Assembly: GCA_039916225.1 (NCBI GenBank) | Contig: JBDSLU010000027.1 | Location: 1 to 15,443, forward strand | DNA from: JBDSLU01 sp039916225 | GTDB lineage: Bacteria > Acidobacteriota > Vicinamibacteria > Vicinamibacterales > Vicinamibacteraceae | DNA length: 15,443 nt | Direction: 5' to 3' | Part shown: piece after piece, positions 7,626 through 14,524 of the stretch | How the letters are laid out: the number at the start of each line of letters is the position of its first letter | How positions within the stretch are numbered: the stretch's first letter is position 1 | The notes under the pieces: model-generated | Told to the model about the DNA's origin: nothing | Seen by the model: the letters and a program-made list of their open reading frames with translations, nothing else | Databases searched by the model: none | Made by a program: the position numbers and the translations under genes

Positions 7626-7790
7626 ATGATTCCCCGCCTTGGACTGCCCGAAATCCTCGTCATCCTCGCCATCGTCATCCTGATTTTCGGCGCCAACCGG
7701 CTGCCGCAGCTCGGGAAGGGCCTGGGCCAGAGCATTCGCAACTTCAAGAGTGGTCTCAGCTCGGGCGAGAAGGAAGAGAAGGACGCCTAG
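7626..7790 (+). CDS. tatA: Sec-independent (twin-arginine) translocase subunit TatA
   Basis: A 54-residue TatA/E-type protein. It has a short N-terminus (MIPRLGLPEIL), one membrane helix (about residues 7-22, LPEILVILAIVILIFG), the family hinge FGANRLPQLGKGLGQ, an amphipathic helix (SIRNFKSGL), and a charged acidic tail (GEKEEKDA). TatA oligomers form the pore-like element through which TatBC-bound folded proteins cross the membrane. The length is at the short end for TatA because the tail is brief. The start has a strong AAGGAG at 7615-7620, five bases upstream. No tatB or tatC is in the window. The stop codon ends at 7790 and the stop of the convergent rnr gene begins at 7791. Confidence 0.93.
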   Translation: MIPRLGLPEILVILAIVILIFGANRLPQLGKGLGQSIRNFKSGLSSGEKEEKDA

Positions 7791-10115
7791 TCACCGCCGC
7801 CGCTTCGGCGGCCGCGCCTGCTCCCGCTCCCGGCGTCCCGGCCGGGAGACCCGCTTCCTCGTCTCCACCTTCGACACCGCCGTGCTCTTCCGGGGTCCCC
7901 GGTTGCGCTCCGACTGCCGCACCGCATCCAGGATGTCGGCGAGCCCCAGCTCCACCTGCCGGCGCTCCATGTCCACCCGCGTGACCTGGGCCACCACCTT
8001 GTCGCCGAGTCGATAGCTCTTCCCGGTGTTCTCGCCGTACAGCACGTGCTGGCGGTCGATGAACCGGTAGTAGTCGTCGGCCATGCTCGAGATGTGCACC
8101 AGGCCGTCGACGAAGTGCTCGACGAGCTGCACGAACAGCCCGAACGGCGCCACGCCGATCACGTAGCCGGCGAACTCGTCGCCGACCTTGTCGGCCATGA
8201 ACCGGACCTTCTTCCACTGGACGATCTCGCGCTCGGCCTCGTCGGCCCGCCGCTCGCGGTCGGAGGTGTGTCGGGCCGACTCCGGCAGTTCCTCCTCCCA
8301 CTCGCGCACGCGTTCCTCGGTCAGCTGGCCATGGCGCTGCGCACGCAGCGAGCGATGGACCACCAGGTCGGGATAGCGTCGGATCGGCGAGGTGAAGTGG
8401 CAATAGCTCTTGGCGGCGAGGCCGAAGTGCCCGAGGTTGGTGATGTCGTAGCGGGCCTTCTGCATCGTCCGCAGCATGAGCATGGCGATGGCGCGCTCTT
8501 CCGGCGTTCCCTCGATCGCCTTGACCAGCTTCTGGAAGTGCTTCGGCTGGACGCTGTGTGACGGCGTGCCCAGCGAGTGGCCGAGCGAGGAGATGAACTC
8601 CTCGAACTCCTCCACCTTCACGACGTCCGGTGATTCGTGGATGCGGAACAGCGACGGCGTCCGGTGATCGGCAAGGTGCTGCGCCACCGTCTCGTTGGCG
8701 AGCAGCATGAACTCCTCGATCAGCCGGTGCGCCACGTTGCGTTCGGAGGCCAGCACCGCTGAGACGCGGCCGGCCTCGTCCAGCACCAGCTCGTTCTCGG
8801 GCAGGTCGAAGTCGATCGAGCCGCGCCGCCGCCGGCGCCCGTTCAGGACCGCGAACAGCTCCCCCATCATCTCGAACAGCGGCACCTGCGCTGCGTAGCG
8901 CTCGCGCGTCGCCGGATCCTTCTCGGTGAGAATGGCGTGGACGGCGTTGTAGGTCATCCGCTCGTCGCTGTAGATCACGCCGTCGTGCAGCTCATAGCGC
9001 ACGACGTCGCCCTTGGCGTTGACCTCCATCAGGCACGACTGCACGAGGCGATCGACGTGCGGATTGAGGGAACACAGCCCGGTCGACAACTCGTGCGGGA
9101 ACATGTGCACGGCACGCTCGGGGAAGTAGACCGACGTGCCGCGCTCGTAGGCCTCGGTGTCGAGCGCGCTGCCTTCCCGCACGTAGTGCGACACGTCGGC
9201 GATGTGCACGCCGAGCCAGAAATTCCCGTTCGGCAGCCGCTCGAGGGTGATCGCGTCGTCGAAGTCGCGCGCGTCCTCGCCGTCGATGGTGACGGTCGGG
9301 ACGGCGCGGAAATCGGTCCGGCCTTCGATGTCTTTCGGCTTGACCACCGATCCGAGGCGGGTCGCCTCGGCGACGGCCGCGTCACCGTGCGCGTCGTTGA
9401 TCCCGTACTTCCGGATGATGACCTGGAGGTCGACACCGGGCGCGTCGATGTCGCCGAGCACCTCGACGATGCGGCCGGCCGGGCCGCGCGTCGGCGTCGG
9501 CCAGCGCGTGATGGCGACCGTCACCATGTCGCCGGGCTGCGCGCCCTTGGTCTCGGTGGGCTGCACCTGGATGTCGACCAGGATCTTCTTGTCGAACGGC
9601 ACGATGTAGCCGAGGCCGGAGGCATCGAGCACGTAGCGGCCGACCACCTGGGACGACGCCCGCTCGAGCACTTGGACCACACGGCCTTCGGTCCGGGTCG
9701 CCGGCGGCCTGGCGTCACGGCGCTTCCGGTCGCCCGGCTTGCCGCGCTCGGGCAGCTGCGTCACGCCTTCCAGGCGGACGACGACACGATCGCCCTGCAT
9801 CGCCTCCTGGAGGTTGACGCCGGCGACGTAGATGTCCCCGGTGACGCCTTCGACCGGGCGTTCGGGGCGGACGAAGCCGAACCCCTGGGCGCTCATGTCG
9901 ATACGCCCGACGACGAGGTGCATGCGGTCGGGCAGCCCGAAGTGGCCGCCCCGGGTGGCGATGATGGACCCGGCAGCGACGAGGTGCTTGAGGCGGCGGC
10001 GGAAAGCCGGCCGGTCCTCGCGGGCGATCTCGAGCCGCTGGGCGAGCTCCGCCAGGGTGGCGGGATGGTGGACCTGCTCGCGGATGCGGGCCAGGATCTG
10101 GTCGTCGGAGAGCAT
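7791..10115 (-). CDS. rnr: Ribonuclease R (3'-5' exoribonuclease)
   Basis: A 774-residue RNase II/R family enzyme that degrades structured RNA from the 3' end in the cytosol. Domains in order: an N-terminal winged helix (about 1-65, DQILARIREQ... GGHFGLPDRM), two cold-shock OB domains (about 66-225), the RNB catalytic domain (about 265-600) with the metal-binding motif TIDGEDARDFDDAI (D278, D284, D286, D287), followed by GVHIADVSHYV and HFTSPIRRYPDLVVHR. An S1 RNA-binding domain spans about 645-728 (GYVIGVAPFGLFVQL ... VELGLADIL), and a Lys/Arg-rich tail follows (about 735-774). The winged helix, S1 and basic tail favour RNase R over RNase II. The start at 10115 begins the homology; a long in-frame extension upstream crosses the divergent sigma gene and is spurious. 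A TACACT box seven bases before the ATG suggests a leaderless mRNA. Confidence 0.96.
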   Translation of the reverse strand: MLSDDQILARIREQVHHPATLAELAQRLEIAREDRPAFRRRLKHLVAAGSIIATRGGHFGLPDRMHLVVGRIDMSAQGFGFVRPERPVEGVTGDIYVAGVNLQEAMQGDRVVVRLEGVTQLPERGKPGDRKRRDARPPATRTEGRVVQVLERASSQVVGRYVLDASGLGYIVPFDKKILVDIQVQPTETKGAQPGDMVTVAITRWPTPTRGPAGRIVEVLGDIDAPGVDLQVIIRKYGINDAHGDAAVAEATRLGSVVKPKDIEGRTDFRAVPTVTIDGEDARDFDDAITLERLPNGNFWLGVHIADVSHYVREGSALDTEAYERGTSVYFPERAVHMFPHELSTGLCSLNPHVDRLVQSCLMEVNAKGDVVRYELHDGVIYSDERMTYNAVHAILTEKDPATRERYAAQVPLFEMMGELFAVLNGRRRRRGSIDFDLPENELVLDEAGRVSAVLASERNVAHRLIEEFMLLANETVAQHLADHRTPSLFRIHESPDVVKVEEFEEFISSLGHSLGTPSHSVQPKHFQKLVKAIEGTPEERAIAMLMLRTMQKARYDITNLGHFGLAAKSYCHFTSPIRRYPDLVVHRSLRAQRHGQLTEERVREWEEELPESARHTSDRERRADEAEREIVQWKKVRFMADKVGDEFAGYVIGVAPFGLFVQLVEHFVDGLVHISSMADDYYRFIDRQHVLYGENTGKSYRLGDKVVAQVTRVDMERRQVELGLADILDAVRQSERNRGPRKSTAVSKVETRKRVSRPGRREREQARPPKRRR

Positions 10116-10122
10116 TGGGTGA

Positions 10123-10128
10123 AGTGTA
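10123..10128 (-). promoter_or_regulatory. -10-like box immediately before rnr
   Basis: The leftward strand reads GGCTACACT, then seven bases (TCACCCA), then the rnr ATG. TACACT is a good -10 box for a GC-rich genome, and initiation about seven bases downstream would begin the transcript at the start codon itself. No strong -35 box is found at 16-18 bases. There is no Shine-Dalgarno before the ATG, consistent with a leaderless message. Confidence 0.4.
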
Positions 10129-10223
10129 GCCTGCAAAATCTGTAATTCCTGATGAGACGGTCGTCGCGGCGCGGCGCGTGGGTATTTCCAACCGGACCGG
10201 GGCCGGCGACGACAAAAGACTGT

Positions 10224-10808
10224 GTGACGGACCTCGAACTGGTCGAGCGCGCCCGGATGGGCGATTCCGACGCGTTCGGGGTCCTGGTGGAGCGGCACCA
10301 TCGGGCCGCGCTGCGGGCCGCCGTGGCGGCCCTGGGCGCGGCGGATGACGCCGATGACGCGGTCCAGGAGGCCTGGATCGCGGCCCGCGACCGCCTGGCG
10401 GACTTCCGCGGCGAGGCGGCGTTCCGGACCTGGCTCCTGGCGATCGTCTGGCGCCGGGCGCTGGACCGCCGCCGCGGGGTCGGTCGCTGGCTGCGGCGCC
10501 TGGTGTCGCTGGAGGCCAGTGGCGCTGGCGACGCCGGTTCGAACCTGGCTGCGCCGCTCGCGCTTGTTGCCGGAGCCGGGCCGACACCGGAGCGGGCCGC
10601 GCTCACCGGCGAGTTGCAGCGCACGGTCGCCGGGCTGGTGCGGGCGTTGCCGCCGAAGCTCCGGGACCCCCTGCTGCTGGTCGGCTCGGGCGACTACAGC
10701 TACGACGAGGTCGCCGCGATGCTGGCGACCCCCGTCGGGACGGTGAAATGGCGCGTCTCGGAAGCGCGCCGCCAACTGCGGGTCAAGCTCACCCGCCTGG
10801 GTTTCTGA
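10224..10808 (+). CDS. ECF-type RNA polymerase sigma factor
   Basis: A 194-residue extracytoplasmic-function sigma factor. Region 2 covers about residues 3-85 (DLELVERARMGDSDAFGVLVERHH, DDADDAVQEAWIAARDRLADFRGEAAFRTWLLAIVWRRALD), where the FRTWLLAI part is the helix that contacts the -10 element. A linker of variable sequence (about 86-130) leads to region 4 (about 133-190, VRALPPKLRDPLLLV, YSYDEVAAMLATPVGTVKWRVSEARRQLRVKL), the helix-turn-helix for the -35 element. Regions 1 and 3 are absent, as usual for ECF sigmas. I chose GTG at 10224 because homology begins at TDLELVERARMG; an ATG at 10152 would add 24 low-quality residues. The next gene starts directly after the stop (TGAATG), as for a sigma/anti-sigma pair. 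Its ECF subgroup and target promoters are unknown. Confidence 0.9.
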   Translation: MTDLELVERARMGDSDAFGVLVERHHRAALRAAVAALGAADDADDAVQEAWIAARDRLADFRGEAAFRTWLLAIVWRRALDRRRGVGRWLRRLVSLEASGAGDAGSNLAAPLALVAGAGPTPERAALTGELQRTVAGLVRALPPKLRDPLLLVGSGDYSYDEVAAMLATPVGTVKWRVSEARRQLRVKLTRLGF

Positions 10809-11444
10809 ATGGCTACGCCGAACGATCAGCCGCACCCCGATCTCGACACCGCCATCGACGCGGTGCTGCCGTCGCTCACCGCAGTGGGCGACGAGATCGC
10901 GGCCGGTTCGCTCCGCCGGACGCGGATCGCGCTGGCCGAGGCTCGCGGCGTCACGGCCGGCGGCCATACCTGGCGCTGGGCTGTCGCTACCGCGGCCGTG
11001 CTGCTTGTGCTCGGGTCGTCGCTGGCGCTCTGGCGCAGCCGCACGCCGGCGCCCGGATCGAGCGTCGAACGGCGGCCGGCGAACCCGGTGGTCGTCCCGG
11101 CGGCGCCCGCGCCCGCGGCGCCGCAGGTCATGCCCGTGCCGGTGGTGCCGCAGCGTCTGGCCAGCGCCGAGCCCGCTGCACGCCGACCGGATTGGCGCCG
11201 CGGTGTTCCAGTGCGCGCGACATCGGCGCCGGTGGTCGTCGATGTCCCGCCTCGCCCAGATCCGCTGATCGCGCTCGTGCGCGCGGTGCAGCAGATTCCC
11301 GAAGCCGCGTGGCGGGTCAGCGCCAGTCGCAACAGCGATGCGCCGGTGACGGTGCCCGAAGTGTCCATTCCGCCAATCGTCGTGCCGTCAATCGAAACGA
11401 CGGCCGAGGTCCATGCCGAGTCGATTGCTCCCGGAGAACCCTGA
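10809..11444 (+). CDS. Single-pass membrane protein, probable anti-sigma factor
   Basis: A 211-residue protein with a cytosolic N-terminus (about 1-55) containing two helical stretches (DLDTAIDAVLPSLTAVGDEI and GSLRRTRIALAEARG), one membrane helix (about 57-75, WAVATAAVLLVLGSSLALW) and a long Pro/Ala/Val-rich periplasmic part (about 76-211). The topology and its position one codon junction after the sigma gene fit an anti-sigma factor that holds the ECF sigma at the membrane until an envelope signal arrives. The zinc-binding HxxxCxxC motif of ZAS anti-sigmas is not present, and the protein has no Cys, so family membership is not proven. Start and stop are set by the TGAATG junction upstream and the TGATG overlap with the next gene. 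Function is inferred from context. Confidence 0.6.
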   Translation: MATPNDQPHPDLDTAIDAVLPSLTAVGDEIAAGSLRRTRIALAEARGVTAGGHTWRWAVATAAVLLVLGSSLALWRSRTPAPGSSVERRPANPVVVPAAPAPAAPQVMPVPVVPQRLASAEPAARRPDWRRGVPVRATSAPVVVDVPPRPDPLIALVRAVQQIPEAAWRVSASRNSDAPVTVPEVSIPPIVVPSIETTAEVHAESIAPGEP

Positions 11445-12010
11445 TGTCCTTCACGCGCCCACTCGTCGTCGCCGCCTTCCTCGCCGTCTCGGCAACCGTT
11501 CCACTGCGCGCGCAGGAAGCTCCCGCCCAGCCAGCCGACGCTCCACGTCACAAGGCGGCCCTCAACCAGAACGTGCGCGTGGAGGTGACCATCTCGCTCA
11601 AGGCCGACGGCAAGCCACTGACGAAAAAACTGTCGATGGTCACCGGTGACGGCAAGACGTCCCAGGGCCGCGCCGGCATCGAGATACCGGTTCCGTCCGG
11701 GCACGAGATCAGGCCGGGCGCGTCGGGGCCGACGCCAACGGGCTTCGACTATCGCGATGTCAGCGTGAACGTCGACGCGATTCCCCAGATTCTGGACGCG
11801 AACCACGTGCTGTTGCGACTGAAGCTGAGCTTTTCGACCGTCTACAAGACAGACGGCGCCCAAGGCTCGCAGCCCAGCTTCGGCAAAGGGTCCCACGATG
11901 CGTTCGGCATCGTCATGGACAGCGGCAAGCCGATCGTGGTGACGGAGGCCGCCGACGGCGAGACCGGCCGCGAATATTCCGTCGAAGTGAAGGCGACGAT
12001 CCTGAAGTAG
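11444..12010 (+). CDS. Secreted protein of unknown function, third gene of the ECF cassette
   Basis: A 188-residue protein with a clear signal peptide (MSFTRPLVVAAFLAVSATVPLRAQ), cleaved near residue 24, and a Pro/Ala-rich spacer to about residue 38. The mature region is beta-rich: VRVEVTISLKADGK, KKLSMVTGDGKTSQ, IEIPVPSGHEI, FDYRDVSVNVDAIPQIL, HVLLRLKLSFSTVYK, GIVMDSGKPIVVTEAADG and YSVEVKATILK. The pattern of paired strands with a Gly-rich turn recalls the beta domain of type II/IV secretins, but it is far too short for a secretin and the likeness is only an impression. The ATG overlaps the stop of the membrane protein upstream (TGATG), implying translational coupling. It may be the envelope-side sensor or product of the sigma system. 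No catalytic motif is seen. Confidence 0.6.
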   Translation: MSFTRPLVVAAFLAVSATVPLRAQEAPAQPADAPRHKAALNQNVRVEVTISLKADGKPLTKKLSMVTGDGKTSQGRAGIEIPVPSGHEIRPGASGPTPTGFDYRDVSVNVDAIPQILDANHVLLRLKLSFSTVYKTDGAQGSQPSFGKGSHDAFGIVMDSGKPIVVTEAADGETGREYSVEVKATILK

Positions 12011-12018
12011 CGGAGCGA

Positions 12019-12492
12019 TCAGCGAGGCAGGGCCGACAGGATTTCCCCGAGGAGCCGCGACGCTTCGCCGGCCTTGCTGTTGGCGTCGAGACTGAGCTTC
12101 GCGGCGAGGTCGCGGCCGGCCATCACCTGCTGCAAGGCGGCGTCGACCTTGGTCGCGAGCTCGTCCTGGTCGCCGTCGCGCAGCGCGTTCGAGGACTCGG
12201 CCAGCGGCGGCTTCGCATACTCGAGGTGCTGAGCGGCATTGCCGAAGTTGGCGGCGTAGAGGCTCAATTGCGCATCGAGCACCTGGGCGCGGGCGTCGAG
12301 CAGCATCATGCGCAGCCGGGTCGCGTCGGCCGCGGCGCGGTCCGGCGCCGCGCTCGACCGCCCGTACAGCCACGCCCCGACCACCAGCGCGATGACGAGC
12401 GCGGCGCCGACCGCCAGCTTGGCGAACGGCGACATCTTCGCCGGCGGAGCCGGCAGCGTGACGGGCAGGACGGTCGGGTCGTCGACGCTCAT
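12019..12492 (-). CDS. Single-pass membrane protein with a helical periplasmic domain
   Basis: A 157-residue protein I do not recognise. A Pro-rich cytosolic start (1-22) leads to one membrane helix (about 23-43, FAKLAVGAALVIALVVGAWLYG), then an extended helical domain (about 50-157) rich in Ala, Leu, Asp and Arg, such as RMMLLDARAQVLDAQLSLYA and GNAAQHLEYAKPPLAES, suggesting a coiled-coil or helical-hairpin bundle outside the inner membrane. Its ATG overlaps the stop of the radical SAM gene (ATGA), so it is the last gene of that cluster. It ends eight bases from the end of the convergent ECF cassette. It may tether or assist the radical SAM enzyme's membrane substrate pathway, but this is inference. 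Confidence 0.55.
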   Translation of the reverse strand: MSVDDPTVLPVTLPAPPAKMSPFAKLAVGAALVIALVVGAWLYGRSSAAPDRAAADATRLRMMLLDARAQVLDAQLSLYAANFGNAAQHLEYAKPPLAESSNALRDGDQDELATKVDAALQQVMAGRDLAAKLSLDANSKAGEASRLLGEILSALPR

Positions 12493-13922
12493 ACGCCAAC
12501 CATGTTACGCCACGCGTCCTGCTGGGCGCGCAGCGGCGCCAGCCGGGTCTGCTCCAGATTGTCCCGATAGAACAGGTTATAGGTGTCGAAGGGGATCAGC
12601 CGGCCGTCCTTCGGGTGGACGATGTGCACGCAGCTCTTCTTCACCGAGCGCACGTCGAAGGCGTACGCGTCGATGAACTGCATGATGATGATCCGGAACA
12701 GGTTCTTGTAGCCGAGACCTTCAGGCACCTGCACCGCGGGCAGACAGCACAGCAGGTCCTGCAGGCTGCCGATGCTCGACGACGGCGAGTGGTTGGTGGC
12801 AAACAGCTTGAGGATGCCCTGCCGCACCTGTTCGTCGCGCTCGTACACGATGGTGTTCCGCCCGCCTTCGATCAGCACCTTGGGATCGACCAGTCCGGTC
12901 AGCGGGATCACGCCGCCGTCGACCTTCAGCGCGTAGGCCATCGCCAGCGCGTCGGGATGGCACGGCACCGGAATGACGTCCTCGGGCTGGAACACGGACG
13001 TCTGCTCGAGGATGCACCGCCGCACTTCGGTGAGCGTCAGCCGATCGCGCTCGGCGTCGTAGCCGTCCAGTCGACCAGCGGCCTGCACCGGCTGCAGCGT
13101 GACCCCGCGCACGCACGGCTGTTCGAGCGCGAAGTCGATGATCTTGCCGATCTCCTTGTCGTTGACGCCCTTCTCCACCGTCACGACCAGCGTCGTCGAC
13201 AAGCCGTGCCGGTTCAGGCGCTCCAGCGCCTTCTCGCGGATGCCGCGCAGATCGGCGCCGCGCAACCGCATCAGGGCATCGCGCTCGAACGAATCGAACT
13301 GGAGGTAGACCTCGAAGTTCGGCATGTAGCCGGCCAGCCGCGCCGTGAACTCCTCGTCCTGCGCGATCCGGATCCCGTTGGTGTTCACCATCAGGTGCCG
13401 GATGGTGGTCTTCTTGGCCATGTCGAGGATGGCGAAAAAGTCGGGATGAATCGTGGGCTCGCCACCGGAAATCTGCACGACGTCGGGCTCGCCTTCGTTG
13501 CGCACCACCGCGTCGAACATCTTCTGCACGGTCGCCAGATCGCGGAACTCCGGCCGGTGCACGCCGCTCTCGGCGTAGCAGATGGGACAAGTCAGGTTGC
13601 AGGCGTCGGCGATCTCCACCAGCGACAGGCACGAGTGCTGCTCGTGGTCGGTGCACAGCCCGCAGTCGTATGGGCAGCCCCACTTCACCGGCGTGTTGTA
13701 GCGCAGCGGCATCTCGGGTTCCTTGAGGAACACCTCGCGGCAGCGGCGGTAGTAGTCGACATCGTCGGCCACCAGCACCCGCTCGGGGCCGTGCACCGGA
13801 CAGTGCTTGAGCATCAGGACGCGACCGTCCTCGAAGACGATCTTGGCGTCGACGCGGCGATAGCAGGTCGAGCAGATCGAGATCGCGGTGTCGTAGAACA
13901 GGTACGGTCGGGTCTTGGCCAT
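12489..13922 (-). CDS. Radical SAM enzyme of the MJ0619/Tes (tetraether lipid synthase-like) family
   Basis: A 477-residue radical SAM protein. An N-terminal metal-binding part carries C17-x2-C20 and HC41PVHG, followed by W-G-C83-P-Y-D-C87-G-L-C90-x2-H, the hallmark of the MJ0619 family. The radical SAM cluster motif is C108-N-L-T-C112-P-I-C115-Y, with ISGGEPT at 151-157 (SAM binding) and a conserved NTNGIR (180-185). C-terminal cysteines C270, C303, C321, C392-C393 and C431 could ligate further Fe-S clusters. Archaeal Tes joins isoprenoid chains end to end to make membrane-spanning tetraether lipids; several bacteria, including Acidobacteria, make membrane-spanning lipids. Family placement is firm; lipid coupling is an inference, because many bacterial homologs are untested. 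The start has GAGGAAG at 13930-13936, seven bases upstream. It lies four bases after one membrane protein gene and overlaps another. Confidence 0.85.
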   Translation of the reverse strand: MAKTRPYLFYDTAISICSTCYRRVDAKIVFEDGRVLMLKHCPVHGPERVLVADDVDYYRRCREVFLKEPEMPLRYNTPVKWGCPYDCGLCTDHEQHSCLSLVEIADACNLTCPICYAESGVHRPEFRDLATVQKMFDAVVRNEGEPDVVQISGGEPTIHPDFFAILDMAKKTTIRHLMVNTNGIRIAQDEEFTARLAGYMPNFEVYLQFDSFERDALMRLRGADLRGIREKALERLNRHGLSTTLVVTVEKGVNDKEIGKIIDFALEQPCVRGVTLQPVQAAGRLDGYDAERDRLTLTEVRRCILEQTSVFQPEDVIPVPCHPDALAMAYALKVDGGVIPLTGLVDPKVLIEGGRNTIVYERDEQVRQGILKLFATNHSPSSSIGSLQDLLCCLPAVQVPEGLGYKNLFRIIIMQFIDAYAFDVRSVKKSCVHIVHPKDGRLIPFDTYNLFYRDNLEQTRLAPLRAQQDAWRNMVGV

Positions 13923-13926
13923 GGGG

Positions 13927-14463
13927 TTACTTCCTCGGCGACACGATCAATCGCGCGAGTGCGACGAAAAACAGCTCACCGGCCCCGACCGCCAGGGCTG
14001 TTCCGGCGACGAACACCGCGCCCAGGGCCATCGCCACCGGCCAAATCTCGGACGCTTCCAACGTCGCGGCCCAGCCGCCGCAGCCACCGATGGCCAAAGC
14101 GCTGCCGGCAAGGCCCATCAGCAGCGCCTGCCCCACGCTGGGCCAGGCCTCGGCGAACCGGCGGCGCCAGAGCCGGAACACCAGCAGCGCGAACGCGCCG
14201 GCAGCCAGCGGGACGCTGAGGACGAACAGCAACGACCACAGGTCGTTCGACCCGGCCGGCGCGAACCCGCCGAGAAACGCCGCGAAGGAACCGCCGGCGA
14301 TGACGCCGAAGGCGACGAACAGCAAGGCGGCCTGGGCGATGCGCGGCCTGCCGGCCGGCGTGCCAGGCGGCAGCGATGGCGGGAACGAGACCGGCGGCGG
14401 GCCGACGGGCGTCACGGGCGGTTCGATCGGGGCCGGCGGCGGCGAGGCGGGCGTGTCGGTCAT
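13927..14463 (-). CDS. Four-helix integral membrane protein
   Basis: A 178-residue protein that I do not recognise. A strongly Pro-rich N-terminus (about 1-40, PPPAPIEPPVTPVGPPP) leads to four predicted membrane helices at about 43-64, 76-98, 112-133 and 141-172. A basic loop RLWRRRF (97-103) after helix 2 points to the cytosolic side. One Cys (C128) lies in helix 3. No catalytic or transporter motif is visible. It is first in the cluster, four bases before the radical SAM gene, whose Shine-Dalgarno is in this gene's 3' end. Co-transcription is likely. The intergenic gap upstream (14464-14524) has a TACGAT -10-like box 24 bases before the ATG, with no good -35 box. Role unknown; a partner for a membrane-lipid enzyme is a guess. 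Confidence 0.6.
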   Translation of the reverse strand: MTDTPASPPPAPIEPPVTPVGPPPVSFPPSLPPGTPAGRPRIAQAALLFVAFGVIAGGSFAAFLGGFAPAGSNDLWSLLFVLSVPLAAGAFALLVFRLWRRRFAEAWPSVGQALLMGLAGSALAIGGCGGWAATLEASEIWPVAMALGAVFVAGTALAVGAGELFFVALARLIVSPRK

Positions 14464-14524
14464 CGGGCTGGCTTCGAGGGCCCGGCCATCGTACGCGAAC
14501 CGGCACGCGGGCGGTGAATCGCGT

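Noticed and set aside
8937..10145. Open frame of 402 codons on the plus strand opposite rnr
   Set aside because: It lies fully antisense to a well-supported RNase R and reads as low-complexity Asp/Val/Arg/His.
10116..10967. In-frame N-terminal extension of rnr by 284 codons
   Set aside because: It crosses the divergent sigma gene and lacks any conserved sequence; RNase R homology starts at 10115.
10748..11443. In-frame extension upstream of the secreted protein at 11444
   Set aside because: It overlaps the sigma and membrane protein genes out of frame, whereas a clear signal peptide begins at 11444.
12615..14219. Open frame of 534 codons on the plus strand opposite the radical SAM gene
   Set aside because: Antisense to a protein with clear cysteine motifs; composition is typical of a shadow frame in high-GC DNA.
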